DNA of 64,000 bases from the NCBI RefSeq assembly GCF_000013565.1, contig NC_007802.1:2170001-2234000 (forward strand), written 5' to 3'. Position numbers and translations under genes: made by a program. Within the stretch, counting starts at the first letter, position 1; each line of letters begins with the position of its first letter. Source of the DNA: Jannaschia sp. CCS1. Lineage in GTDB: Bacteria > Pseudomonadota > Alphaproteobacteria > Rhodobacterales > Rhodobacteraceae. This document shows, one piece after another, positions 44,232-52,415 of the stretch. The notes below the pieces were generated by a model that made no database searches, was not told the DNA's origin, and saw only the letters and a list, made by a program, of their open reading frames with translations.

Positions 44232-45010
44232 GATCCGGCGATGGACACCGACACGGTCTGCGTGTCCATCGTCATCGGTCCAAAACTACTCAAGAACGCG
44301 ACTTCTGCGGCGTCCATCCCAACGCCGATCCGCGCGATATCGGATGCATCTGCCATGCCGGTTGCGTCGACCAGATGCCAGGTCCCGTCCAGAAATACTT
44401 CTGCCACGGCATGGAAATCCTGTGGTGTGACATGCGGCGCGTAGACGCTGACAAACCGGGCCGGGATGGCAGACGCGCGTGCAAGCGCGATCAGCACATG
44501 AGCGAAATCACGGCAGACGCCCTGGCGTTGCACGAATGTGTCGATTGCCGTCGTCTGTGCCGTGCTGGATCCCGGCACATATTGATAGCGCTGGTTGATC
44601 CAATCGCGCATCGCGACGATGCGTGCGCCACCCGACAGATGACCGAACTCTGCGGCGACAAAACTCTGAAGTTCATCGGATTGGCAGTATCGCGACGGCA
44701 TCAGGTAGCGCACAGCATCACCTGGAAGCAGATGGGGGGCAACGGCTTTGAGTTGCTCCAACGCAAGGGCAGGGCGGTTCACATCGATCTGAGCCGTGTA
44801 CGAAAACCGAAAGTCGGTTGCTGTGCTGAGCAGAACACGGTCTCCCATCCCGGCCTCACCGGCGATACGTCCCACATGCTCGGGGTTCCCCAGATCAAAG
44901 GTCTCAGACACCACATGTTGGTCCGCAAAGCTCGGCGCCTGTATCTGTAGGATCAGGTCAACCGGCTGCTCTATTGAATAGGCGAGGTTTACGTCAATGT
45001 TCAGGATCAT
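44228..45010 (-). CDS. Transglutaminase-like cysteine protease/transglutaminase domain protein
   Basis: The 260-residue protein has an N-terminal beta domain (ILNIDVNLAYSIEQPVDLILQ) followed by a transglutaminase core: the catalytic Cys in RQGVCRDFAHVLIALARA (about residue 168), the His in TPQDFHAVAEVFLDG (about 205), and the Asp in WHLVDATGMAD. This is the bacterial arthropod-type transglutaminase family. Members may be proteases or cross-linkers; the reaction cannot be decided. No signal peptide is visible. It is preceded by DUF4112 on the same strand with a 9-bp gap. Confidence 0.88.
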   Translation of the reverse strand: MILNIDVNLAYSIEQPVDLILQIQAPSFADQHVVSETFDLGNPEHVGRIAGEAGMGDRVLLSTATDFRFSYTAQIDVNRPALALEQLKAVAPHLLPGDAVRYLMPSRYCQSDELQSFVAAEFGHLSGGARIVAMRDWINQRYQYVPGSSTAQTTAIDTFVQRQGVCRDFAHVLIALARASAIPARFVSVYAPHVTPQDFHAVAEVFLDGTWHLVDATGMADASDIARIGVGMDAAEVAFLSSFGPMTMDTQTVSVSIAGS

Positions 45011-45019
45011 CCGGTGCCC

Positions 45020-45361
45020 TCAGCTTTTGCGATGTTCAAGTTCAGCCCGAAGTGGCGCAACATTTCGATTGTTTGCCTTGAAGGCCAGATCGAACACGTC
45101 CCCAAGTATCGGCACGGCCCCCACGACAAAGTCGATCCCGGTGTTGACGGCCATCCGACCGATGATCCGCTTTCTCGCCCCAAGCATGTGCCCGCGATAG
45201 ATCAGGTAGGCAGACGGTGCGAGGGTGGCGACATCACCCACGCCGGGGACGAGGCCCAGGACGGAGTCCCAACCAAACCGAAGGGATGTGCCCGGCACCC
45301 GAAAGCGGCTGTCGAGCATTGTTGACAGGTCGACACGTTTCTCAATGTCAGATCTTGGCAT
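45020..45361 (-). CDS. DUF4112 membrane-associated protein
   Basis: The 113-residue protein matches DUF4112: DSRFRVPGTSLRFGWDSVLGLVPGVGDVATL, then AYLIYRGHMLGARKRIIGRMAVNTGIDFVVGAVPILGDVFDLAFKANNRN. The two PGxGD/PILGD turns and hydrophobic stretches are diagnostic. The function is unknown. GGAGGTGA before its ATG overlaps the end of the broken Pmp3/YqaE gene upstream, so they once formed an operon with the transglutaminase gene downstream. Confidence 0.88.
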   Translation of the reverse strand: MPRSDIEKRVDLSTMLDSRFRVPGTSLRFGWDSVLGLVPGVGDVATLAPSAYLIYRGHMLGARKRIIGRMAVNTGIDFVVGAVPILGDVFDLAFKANNRNVAPLRAELEHRKS

Positions 45362-45367
45362 TTGCCC

Positions 45368-45509
45368 TCACCTCCGAACAACGATGTAGATCGTGTGGAT
45401 CAGACCACGAATGTACCCAAGGATCGTCGGAAGGACGTTTGGCCAGACGTGCTAAGCCTACGCCCAGGGGCGGGATGATAACAGACACGATGATGCGGAT
45501 GAGGTTCAA
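45368..45509 (-). pseudogene. Frameshifted Pmp3/YqaE family membrane protein
   Basis: Two adjacent reading frames together reconstruct a Pmp3/YqaE proteolipid. From TTG 45509 the first frame gives LNLIRIIVSVIIPPLGVGLA, the family N-terminus with the PPLGV hallmark. Then the frame shifts, and WPNVLPTILGYIRGLIHTIY, ending in IVVRR and a stop at 45368, supplies the second helix. About four residues of the loop and the correct phase are missing, and the usual ATG reads TTG with no ribosome-binding site. Intact members are about 52-residue stress-induced membrane proteins. It is non-functional unless this is an assembly error. Confidence 0.75.
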
Positions 45510-45609
45510 GATACTGTTTCACGGGTAAGGTCAAAGGGTGCAGACATCCGATCTGCCTTGAGGGCAAGATAATTGGGCGGGCCCAGATTAATCCATGTTA
45601 AGATTTGTC

Positions 45610-46377
45610 ATGAATGATGACCAACAAAGCTGTCTCGTCAGCCGTCTGTCGCGTTTCGTGGCCCTGACAGAGGCGGAATGCGCCTTCATCGCCGAGATGG
45701 AAAAGGACGAACATGAACGGCGCAAGGGTCGGCCCGTCGTTCAGGTCGGAGACCCGACGGAGGGCATCATGGTGCTGAAATCCGGGTGGGCAGTCGTGAA
45801 GGCCGATAGCTCGGATGGGCGCAGCCAGATCCTGCGGGTCTATTTGCCCGGAGAGGTTATGGGGCTGGCGGAAATCGGCTCGTCCCACGCCAATCACCGC
45901 ATTATCATGCAGACCGATGGGAAAATCTGCCCTTTCCCGCGCGCGGGGCTTGCGCCGCTTTATTCTGACTACCCTCGGTTGGGCGCGCTGCTCACCGCCG
46001 TGGGCAGCCTCGACCAAATCGCGTTGCGCCATCATGCCAGCAGCCTGGGGGCGATGGACGCCACGGGACGACTAAAGTTCTGGCTTCTGCAGCTTCGGTC
46101 CCGGCTCGAGGTCGCTAATGTGGGCCTCGGGAACCGCTTCCGTGTGCCGTTCAGCCAAGTTGAGATTGGGCAGGCTGTGGGCCTGACGTCGATCTATGTC
46201 AACAAGCTGCTCCGCCGGTTCATGGACGATGGCGATCTTGAGATTGAGCGTCCGTATTTCCGTCTTTTGAACCGAGAGCAGTGGGAGAGGGATTGTGAGT
46301 ATGTGAACCCATTCGTCGATATGGACACATCCTGGTTTCCCCCGGCCTACCCGGAGATACATGACAGCGCACCGTAG
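45610..46377 (+). CDS. Crp/Fnr family transcriptional regulator
   Basis: The 255-residue regulator has a cyclic-nucleotide-type beta-roll (about 40-125, VVQVGDPTEGIMVLKSGWAVV; LRVYLPGEVMGLAEIG), a dimerisation helix, and a C-terminal winged helix: FRVPFSQVEIGQAVGLTSIYVNKLLRRFMDDGDLEIERPYFRLL (about 180-223). There is no N-terminal Cys cluster as in Fnr, so oxygen is not sensed by an Fe-S cluster. Start ATG 45610 (MNDDQQSCL) is preferred to ATG 45595. It lies inside the stress region, away from the convergent DUF892 gene; target genes are unknown. Confidence 0.88.
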   Translation: MNDDQQSCLVSRLSRFVALTEAECAFIAEMEKDEHERRKGRPVVQVGDPTEGIMVLKSGWAVVKADSSDGRSQILRVYLPGEVMGLAEIGSSHANHRIIMQTDGKICPFPRAGLAPLYSDYPRLGALLTAVGSLDQIALRHHASSLGAMDATGRLKFWLLQLRSRLEVANVGLGNRFRVPFSQVEIGQAVGLTSIYVNKLLRRFMDDGDLEIERPYFRLLNREQWERDCEYVNPFVDMDTSWFPPAYPEIHDSAP

Positions 46378-46398
46378 CACGACGCACCGTCTTGCCCT

Positions 46399-46896
46399 TC
46401 AGGCTATCGCATCCTCGTTGATCCCACCTGTCGCCAGATCAGTCATCGTGCGATCCCCGTCATAGGATGCGTCAAGACAGTCCTTTAGCGCGAACTTGTC
46501 GTCATCCAGCTCCAACCGTTCCGCGAAAGCGGCAAGGCACCCGTATCCCGCAATCGCGTAGTGCACGAGCCGCTGATATTGCGTGATGATCATCGCGTCT
46601 TTGGCAGCGTCGTCCCCAAAAGATTGTTCGATTGCATGGGCGCGGGCTTCTTTCGCCAAACCTTCCATCCCTTTGCAATGGCCATCACCGACATCCTCAT
46701 CGTGGCGTTTGCCAATCCGGTCCAGCGCGTCGATCCCGCCCTTGATCCCCCTTGACCCTGCCTGAAGTGCCTCGGAAAGCTGTGGATCTGTGGCTGCGCG
46801 TGCCATTGCGTCGGTCACATCAAGGGCTTGCATGTTGGCGCTGTAGATGTCGCGAAGTTGTTCGAGATAGAGATCTTCCAATGTGTCGATACTCAT
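46399..46896 (-). CDS. DUF892 (YciE/YciF-type) ferritin-like protein
   Basis: The 165-residue protein has the DUF892 four-helix pattern: TLEDLYLEQLRDIYSANMQALD, then LQAGSRGIKGGIDALDRIGKRHDED, HAIEQSFGDDAAKDAMIITQYQRLVHYAIAGYG and the last helix KFALKDCLDASYDGDRTMTDLA. Conserved Glu, His and Asp residues could bind iron, as in YciF/YciE. The start is ATG 46896, six bases after AGGA; ATG 46899 is an alternative. Such genes are typical general-stress targets. I see no good EcfG promoter immediately upstream, only a weak TGAAC-N17-CGTA. Confidence 0.9.
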   Translation of the reverse strand: MSIDTLEDLYLEQLRDIYSANMQALDVTDAMARAATDPQLSEALQAGSRGIKGGIDALDRIGKRHDEDVGDGHCKGMEGLAKEARAHAIEQSFGDDAAKDAMIITQYQRLVHYAIAGYGCLAAFAERLELDDDKFALKDCLDASYDGDRTMTDLATGGINEDAIA

Positions 46897-47089
46897 CATC
46901 GTTCCTTTCAAGATGAGCGTCTACGCTCTGCCAGAAATGGTGGTTCAGGAAGCGCGCATTGCCCCCGTAGTCCTGTTTGTCGGCTTTTCCTAAACCAGAT
47001 TAGCGCCTCGCCACCCCGCTGGATGTCTCTGGTTCTTATGCTCTCGTGATGAAGGGCGCCCCCTGTCGCCCGTCGCAGAGGAGCCATCC

Positions 47090-47158
47090 ATGCAAAGCGT
47101 CTTCTACCTCATCGGACTGATTGTCGTCGTTCTGGCGATCCTTGGCTTTCTATTCTGA
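47090..47158 (+). CDS. 22-residue membrane microprotein
   Basis: This tiny gene has ATG 47090 after CAGAGGAGCC and TGA at 47156-47158. It encodes MQSVFYLIGLIVVVLAIL followed by GFLF, i.e. essentially one membrane helix. Very similar microproteins (xxFYxIGLIVVVLAxLxF) are commonly seen in alphaproteobacterial stress clusters. It is separated from the DUF883-like gene by 20 bp and so leads that gene run. Function unknown; the ribosome-binding site and hydrophobic pattern support it. Confidence 0.65.
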   Translation: MQSVFYLIGLIVVVLAILGFLF

Positions 47159-47178
47159 ACCAGACCTGGAGAAATGAC

Positions 47179-47667
47179 ATGACTACGCAAAACACACCCG
47201 GGACCGGCGGCACAGCGCCCGCTGCGACCCAAGCGAAAGAAACGGCGGCCGATCTGGCGCAGCACGGCAAGACAGCCGCTCGCGACATGGCCCAAGATGC
47301 CGCCGCAGCTGCATCGGATCGCGCGGGCGAGGCGAAATCAGCCATGGCCGACGAAGTGTCCGGCGTGGCCTCTGCGCTGCGGACCGCTGCAAATGAGATG
47401 CGCAGCGGCTCCCCGCAGGAACGCACCTTCGGGCAGATCGCCGAAGGTTTGGCCGACGTATCTGATGCGATGCGCGAAAAGGATCTCAGCACGATGGTTG
47501 CTGATGTCAGCGCCTTCGCCCGCAAGAACCCGCTGGTGTTTCTTGGTGGTGCAGCTCTGATCGGCTTTGCAGCCACGCGCTTTGCCAAGGCCTCCAATGA
47601 GGCAGCGTCCCAGGTTGCGCACACACCGGTGTCACCCACCACACCCACAACGGGGGATTTCTCATGA
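47179..47667 (+). CDS. DUF883-like membrane-anchored helical protein
   Basis: The 162-residue protein begins with Ala/Lys/Asp-rich helices (ATQAKETAADLAQHGKTAARD, AASDRAGEAKSAMADEVSGVAS), continues with QERTFGQIAEGLADVSDAM, and has a membrane helix near the C-terminus (NPLVFLGGAALIGFAATRF, about 115-135). This resembles ElaB/YgaM-like DUF883 proteins, in which a helical domain binds ribosomes or partners and the C-terminal helix anchors to the membrane. The start ATG 47179 follows TGGAGAAA. Its end overlaps the holin-like gene by 4 bases. Confidence 0.7.
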   Translation: MTTQNTPGTGGTAPAATQAKETAADLAQHGKTAARDMAQDAAAAASDRAGEAKSAMADEVSGVASALRTAANEMRSGSPQERTFGQIAEGLADVSDAMREKDLSTMVADVSAFARKNPLVFLGGAALIGFAATRFAKASNEAASQVAHTPVSPTTPTTGDFS

Positions 47668-48062
47668 GCGAAGATACCAACAAAAGCGCCGGTGGCCTTC
47701 TATCTGACGCCCTCGGCAATGTCAGTGGTCTGGTGCGCAGCGAAGTTGATCTGGCGCGCGCCGAAATCAGCGAAAACCTGACCAAAGCGGGCGTCGCCGT
47801 GGGCCTGATCGCCGGGGCCGCCATTATCGCGCTGGTCGCGCTGAATGTGTTGGCCGCCGCCCTCGTGGCCGCGCTGACCGAAGCCGGAATAGACGCTGGC
47901 TGGTCCGCGCTGATCGTGGGTGCGATCCTTGCCATAGTGGCATTTGTCCTGATGGGCAAAGGGATCAACGACCTCAAACTCTCAAGCCTCGCCCCCACAC
48001 GCACCGTGAAGAACGTGCAGCGCGATGCAGCAGCCGTGAAGGACGCATACGATGACAAATGA
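47664..48062 (+). CDS. Holin-like phage_holin_3_6/DUF1469 family membrane protein
   Basis: The 132-residue protein has LVRSEVDLARAEISENLTKAG followed by two close membrane helices (VAVGLIAGAAIIALVALNVLAAALVAAL, and WSALIVGAILAIVAFVLMGKGI) and a charged C-terminus. The amphipathic helix followed by a helical hairpin is diagnostic for the DUF1469 family. Despite the name it is a common chromosomal stress gene, not a phage holin. It overlaps both neighbours (4 bases upstream, 11 bases downstream). Confidence 0.85.
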   Translation: MSEDTNKSAGGLLSDALGNVSGLVRSEVDLARAEISENLTKAGVAVGLIAGAAIIALVALNVLAAALVAALTEAGIDAGWSALIVGAILAIVAFVLMGKGINDLKLSSLAPTRTVKNVQRDAAAVKDAYDDK

Positions 48063-49188
48063 ACACCGCAGCCCCGAAGAGATCGAGCGCGAGATTGAAG
48101 AGAAGCGCTCGGACCTGACATCAAACCTTGAGGATTTGCAGGACAAATTCTCAATCGACACGCTGGTGCGCCAGGTGGGCGACCAGTTCCGCGAACATGG
48201 CGGCGATATGGGTCGCTCGATTTCCAATCAGGTGAAAGCGAACCCAATCCCGCTTGCGCTGACTGGAATTGGTCTGGCGTGGATGATGTTTGGAAGCGGC
48301 CAGAAACCCACACCCGCCGCGGCACGAGATGACGACGGTTATAGCTCTGCTGAACGTGATTTCCGTCGGACAAGGCAGGAGCAGGGTCTTCCCTACACGC
48401 CACCGACCCGCTACACGCCCGCCGACACTCCCAGCACACCGTCCTGGGCTCGGGAGGAGGAGGGGGGAGCCTCCATCAGTGAGACGTTTTCCGATGGTGC
48501 GGATGCCGTCAAGGATCGTGCGTCGTCTACCGCGTCTGCCATCTCCGATGGTGCCACCCGCGCAGGGGATGCAGTGTCAGACGCCACAGCGTCAGCGAAG
48601 TCGTCAATCGCGAGCGGCGCGAAGTCCGGCCGCGATGGCATCAGTGCAGCGCGTAACCGTCTTGCAGAAGGGACGGAGACCCTCACCGCAGAGGCGCGTG
48701 AACGCGTCATAGCAGCGCGCCGGACGGCCATTGAAATGCGCAACTCCGCATCGCATTCCCTGAACCAGATGGGCCGATCCGCGTCGCGGTCTGCGAGCGA
48801 CGGCGCTGATGCAGCGGCGGACTTTTACGACCGGCAACCGTTGGTCGTGGGTGCGCTTGCGCTTGCCGTCGGTGCCGCGATCGGGGGGGCGCTGTCCCGC
48901 ACGAAGATCGAAGATGATCTGATGGGCGCCCAAAGCGACAACCTGTTCGACGAAGCCGAGCGGATTTTCGAGGAAGAGAAGTCGAAGGCACTGACTGTTG
49001 CGCGCTCGGTTAAAGATGAGGTCGAGGATATCGCGTCGGGGACCAAGGCCGACCTCGACAGCGGCGCGCCGGAGGGGCAATCGGCTGTGGATGCGGTCGC
49101 GGATCAGGCCAAGTCTGCCGCCAAACGCGTGGCCGACAAAGCCAAGTCGACGGCGGAAGACGAAAATCTTGGTCGCCCGAAGTCTTAA
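48052..49188 (+). CDS. DUF3618 membrane protein with long helical tail
   Basis: The 378-residue protein has a DUF3618 start: RSPEEIEREIEEKRSDLTSNLEDLQDKFSIDTLVRQ, then an internal membrane helix (PIPLALTGIGLAWMMFG, about 63-80). A polar linker is followed by Ala/Ser/Asp-rich helical repeats (KDRASSTASAISDGATRAGD; SAKSSIASGAKSG) and a second hydrophobic segment (PLVVGALALAVGAAIGGALS, about 262-281). The C-terminal 90 residues are charged and helical. It overlaps the holin-like gene. The trio DUF883-like, DUF1469 and DUF3618 forms a fixed set in many alphaproteobacteria; role unknown. Confidence 0.85.
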   Translation: MTNEHRSPEEIEREIEEKRSDLTSNLEDLQDKFSIDTLVRQVGDQFREHGGDMGRSISNQVKANPIPLALTGIGLAWMMFGSGQKPTPAAARDDDGYSSAERDFRRTRQEQGLPYTPPTRYTPADTPSTPSWAREEEGGASISETFSDGADAVKDRASSTASAISDGATRAGDAVSDATASAKSSIASGAKSGRDGISAARNRLAEGTETLTAEARERVIAARRTAIEMRNSASHSLNQMGRSASRSASDGADAAADFYDRQPLVVGALALAVGAAIGGALSRTKIEDDLMGAQSDNLFDEAERIFEEEKSKALTVARSVKDEVEDIASGTKADLDSGAPEGQSAVDAVADQAKSAAKRVADKAKSTAEDENLGRPKS

Positions 49189-49247
49189 TGACAAACGAAG
49201 GGGGCCACCGCGCTGGCCCTCCTCGCCTATTTTGAAGAGAGCAAAAG

Positions 49248-50171
49248 ATGGCACCTGGCCATATCGCTGAGACACCCACTGACAGACCCGCCCGCCTTAG
49301 AGACGACATCGCCGAAGATCGCGTTTGCCTGATCGTGGCGGGCGTTGCCTTTTACGGCCTTCTCGCCCTGTTCCCCAACATCACGGCGTTGATTGCAGTC
49401 AACGGACTGCCGGTAGAGCCAAGCGCCATCGTCGACCAGTTACGCAGCCTGTTCGGTGTCGTGCCGCAGGAGCTCATTGCGATCATTACCGATCAAGCCA
49501 CCGCCATAGCAGGGTCCCGCGAGGATGGGTTTGGGCTTGCAGTCGTCACCGGAGTTCTCGTCGCGCTTTATTCAGCCTCCAAGGGCATGTCGAGCCTGAT
49601 GGAAGGAATTAACATCGCCTATGATGAACACGAAAAGCGCGGGTTTATCCGCCTCAAGCTGGCGACCTTCGCCCAGACGATCTTCTTGATTCTGGGGCTC
49701 GTGATCACGCTTCTGGCGATGCTTGGCCGTCCTGCGGCGCTGGGGATTGCAGACCTTGGAGGAGTGGTCGAGCCCCTCATTTCTATCGGCCTGTTTTTGG
49801 CTCTCCCGGTCCTCACGATGTTGGGTCTGTCGGTCCTTTACCCCTATGCGCCCTCGCGGGATGAACCCGAATGGAAATGGGCATCTTTGGGGAGAATTGA
49901 GCGCTGCCTCTTGCGGCTCGCGGCCTCTGCTGGCTTCCCGTTCTACGTCAGTAACTTCGGATCTTATAACGACGGTATCGGGGCGCTTGCCGGTGATATC
50001 GTCGTGCTCACGTGGTTCTGGATCTCGGCATTCATAATCTTGAAGGGGGCTGAACTGAACGCAGAGCTTGAAGCGCACACACGGGTCGACGCGACAGCCG
50101 GTCGTGATCAGCCAGTGGGACAGCGCGACGCGAAGAAGGCCGGCCGTTGGGGTGAGGCCGCTGACAAATGA
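49248..50171 (+). CDS. YihY/BrkB family membrane protein
   Basis: The 307-residue inner-membrane protein has about six helices and the family segments VAGVAFYGLLALFPNITALIAV (about 24-45), ALYSASKGMSSLMEGINIAYDE (about 104-125), FPFYVSNFGSYNDGIGALAGDIVVLTWFWISAFIILKGAELNAELE (about 224-270). YihY was once called ribonuclease BN but is not an RNase; its role is unknown. The ORF begins at ATG 49248, giving a short N-terminus for the family. It is 60 bp downstream of the DUF3618 gene and continues the forward run. Confidence 0.88.
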   Translation: MAPGHIAETPTDRPARLRDDIAEDRVCLIVAGVAFYGLLALFPNITALIAVNGLPVEPSAIVDQLRSLFGVVPQELIAIITDQATAIAGSREDGFGLAVVTGVLVALYSASKGMSSLMEGINIAYDEHEKRGFIRLKLATFAQTIFLILGLVITLLAMLGRPAALGIADLGGVVEPLISIGLFLALPVLTMLGLSVLYPYAPSRDEPEWKWASLGRIERCLLRLAASAGFPFYVSNFGSYNDGIGALAGDIVVLTWFWISAFIILKGAELNAELEAHTRVDATAGRDQPVGQRDAKKAGRWGEAADK

Positions 50172-50187
50172 AGAATTGGCGTCTCAA

Positions 50188-51168
50188 ATGCTGAGTTCAA
50201 CGTTCTGGATCCTGGGGTGTGGTGTATTGGCCGCGACACTCCTGCCGCTGACCAACAGCGTGCGGTGGTGGGTGCGAATGTGGGACTTTCCCCGACTGCA
50301 CATCGCTGTTGTCGCCCTCATACTGATTGTTTTGGCAATCCTCACACCTTTCGCCTTTCGGTTGCCCTTTCTGGCGCTGATGGGGGCAGCGTCGGTGTAT
50401 CAGGCAATGCAGATATTCCCTTACACGCCTTGGGCGCAGTCTGAAGTGGTCCTGTCTAGCCCACCTGATCCAGGTCATGCCGTGACGATGCTGGCGGTGA
50501 ATGTTCTGATGGAGAACACGCGCCACACAGACCTCATCAACATCATCGACCGGGAAGATCCGGATGTGCTGCTGCTCATGGAAACCGATGAAATTTGGGC
50601 GAACGCTCTGCACCCCGTTCTGAAACGCTACCCAACGCTGAAATCACACATTTCAGATGACCACTATGGCCTCATCTTCGCGACCCGCCTTGCAGTTGAC
50701 CAAGTAGAACTCATGTGGCCTGCCGAAGATGAAACGCCCGCCGTGAAGGCCGTCTTGCGGGCGCCGAACGATCCGGTATTCAACTTCATCGGTTTGCATC
50801 CAAGGCCTCCGGTGCCTGGCAACGACACCCAAACGCGCGACAAGCAGATCAAGCGCGCGGCGCTCATGACCGCGTCATCCGACTTGCCAACCGTCTGTAT
50901 GGGCGACTTCAACGATGTTGCCTGGTCGTGGACCACCAAGCGGTTTAAGCGCTACGGTGGGTTTCTGGAGCCGCGCGTCGGGCGCGGTATGATCTCGAGC
51001 TTTCATGCAGACTACCCGTTCATGCGCCTTCCGATCGATCAGTTATTCTTGACCGAGGACGTCGGATTGATTTCTTTCTCACGGCTGGAAGCCTTCGGGT
51101 CCGACCACTTTCCCATGAAAGCGCGCGTCTTTTTCAAAGAGAGTGGGGCAGCCGACCATGGACACTGA
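50188..51168 (+). CDS. Membrane-anchored endonuclease/exonuclease/phosphatase (YafD-like)
   Basis: The protein has about 326 residues from ATG 50188; the frame opens further upstream and TTG 50176 or GTG 50152 are other possible starts. Three membrane helices occupy the first 85 residues. The EEP domain follows: MLAVNVLMENTRHTDLINIID, PDVLLLMETDE (metal-binding Glu), FIGLHPRPP (catalytic His), TVCMGDFNDVAWSWTT (Asp/Asn pair) and EAFGSDHFPM (final Asp-His). All catalytic residues are present, so it is probably active on a phosphodiester or phosphomonoester. The active site would face the periplasm or cytoplasm; this cannot be told. Confidence 0.85.
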   Translation: MLSSTFWILGCGVLAATLLPLTNSVRWWVRMWDFPRLHIAVVALILIVLAILTPFAFRLPFLALMGAASVYQAMQIFPYTPWAQSEVVLSSPPDPGHAVTMLAVNVLMENTRHTDLINIIDREDPDVLLLMETDEIWANALHPVLKRYPTLKSHISDDHYGLIFATRLAVDQVELMWPAEDETPAVKAVLRAPNDPVFNFIGLHPRPPVPGNDTQTRDKQIKRAALMTASSDLPTVCMGDFNDVAWSWTTKRFKRYGGFLEPRVGRGMISSFHADYPFMRLPIDQLFLTEDVGLISFSRLEAFGSDHFPMKARVFFKESGAADHGH

Positions 51169-52282
51169 GGTACGATCTGACGCTCCCGACCCAAAGACGG
51201 CACGTCCTGTGAACAGGCGGCGGATCGAGATCCCGCTTATCGGCATCTTCTGCCTTCTGCTTCTACAGGCGCTGGTGTCGGGCAGTGATTTTCTGGTGCC
51301 CGTCATCGCGGCGTTTCTCGGGTACTTCGTGTTGAACCGTCCGCGCAGGTGGTTGGCAAAACTCGGGGTTATCCCCGTCGTATCGGCCGCATTTTTCACC
51401 ACCGCCCTGACGGCCGCAATCGTCGTGTTGCTTGTCCAACTCAGCAGCCCTGCTGCGCAGTTTCTGGAGGATCTGCCCTCCCTGATCGAAGAGATCAAAG
51501 AAAAACTCGACGCAGCTGGCGGTCCGTTGGAAAGCATCAACCAAGCCGCCGACGCGGCGGAGGAGATCATCGCAGACCAGGAGGCAGACACTGTCGCGGT
51601 CGAGGTCGTGTCCCAGACGGGCGTGGCGGCAACGATCTTCAGCCTCGCCCCCGGCTTCCTGAGCCGGATAGGTTTTGCGCTCATCCTCCTGTTCTTTCTT
51701 GTGGCCTCTGGCGACATGTTCCTGACGAAGACGGTACAGAGCTTTGACAACTTCTCGGACAAGCGGCGTGCGGTGGAAATCCTGCACCGGATCGAGGACC
51801 GGCTCGGCTATTATCTGGGCGGGATCACGATCATCAATGCGGGGCTTGGCGTGGCCATCGGCCTTGCGATGCAGCTGTGGGGCCTGCCCGGAGCGATCCT
51901 GTTCGGGTTCATGGCGTTCGGGTTGAACTACGTGCCGTTTCTTGGCGGGCTGATGGGTGCCACGATTGCGGCAGCCGTGGCCTTTGTCAGTCTTGATGCC
52001 ACATGGGCCGCAGCTGGCGTCTTCGCGAGCTACGTGGCGCTGACATCCGTTGAGGGGCAGCTCGTCACGCCAATGGTCATTTCCCGCCGTATGAAACTGA
52101 ATACGACGGTCGTCTTCCTGTCTGTGGCGTTCTTTGCGTGGATCTGGTCCGTCATGGGGATGGTTGTGGCGCTTCCGATCCTGATCGTGACCAAGATTGC
52201 CTGCGATGAGACGGAGACGCTTCAGACGCTGGCTCGTTTTCTGGGGGATCAGGATGACGACCGCGCCGACGATACAATCTGA
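51158..52282 (+). CDS. AI-2E family (TqsA/PerM) transporter
   Basis: The 374-residue permease has about eight helices, with an N-terminal pair (IPLIGIFCLLLLQALVSGSDFLVPVIAAFLGYFVL). A long periplasmic helical loop follows (SPAAQFLEDLPSLIEEIKEKL). The C-terminal block is typical: GGITIINAGLGVAIGLAMQLWGLPGAILFGFMAFGLNYVPFLGG, then SYVALTSVEGQLVTPMVISRRMKLN. The start is ATG 51158 or GTG 51143; both overlap the preceding gene. The family exports autoinducer-2 or other small molecules or ions. It ends the coupled forward run that began at the 22-residue microprotein. Confidence 0.9.
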   Translation: MDTEVRSDAPDPKTARPVNRRRIEIPLIGIFCLLLLQALVSGSDFLVPVIAAFLGYFVLNRPRRWLAKLGVIPVVSAAFFTTALTAAIVVLLVQLSSPAAQFLEDLPSLIEEIKEKLDAAGGPLESINQAADAAEEIIADQEADTVAVEVVSQTGVAATIFSLAPGFLSRIGFALILLFFLVASGDMFLTKTVQSFDNFSDKRRAVEILHRIEDRLGYYLGGITIINAGLGVAIGLAMQLWGLPGAILFGFMAFGLNYVPFLGGLMGATIAAAVAFVSLDATWAAAGVFASYVALTSVEGQLVTPMVISRRMKLNTTVVFLSVAFFAWIWSVMGMVVALPILIVTKIACDETETLQTLARFLGDQDDDRADDTI

Positions 52283-52357
52283 TGAGGCGGGAGATACATG
52301 GCCTCCGCTCAACTGAGGCAGCTCGTCGGGCGCGCGCGATCCGGGTGGCGGTGCATT

Positions 52358-52382
52358 GGAACCATCCTCACGGTCCCGCGTT
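52358..52382 (+). promoter_or_regulatory. EcfG-type general stress promoter (GGAAC-N16-CGTT)
   Basis: GGAAC (52358-52362) and CGTT (52379-52382) are separated by exactly 16 bases, a perfect match to the alphaproteobacterial general stress sigma factor EcfG consensus GGAAC-N16/17-CGTT. It lies 34 bases upstream of the GlsB/YmgE gene and would also drive the YidB-like gene. This is the only perfect match I found in the 41-56 kb region. Confidence 0.8.
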
Positions 52383-52415
52383 AACCTCAAAACATATCCT
52401 CACGGGAGAGAAAAC

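Noticed and set aside
47664-48062. Holin-like gene as a prophage marker
   Set aside because: DUF1469 proteins are common chromosomal stress genes, and no phage genes are near.
50068-50187. Upstream extension of the YafD-like protein inside YihY
   Set aside because: It overlaps the YihY coding region, and the first membrane helix starts after ATG 50188.
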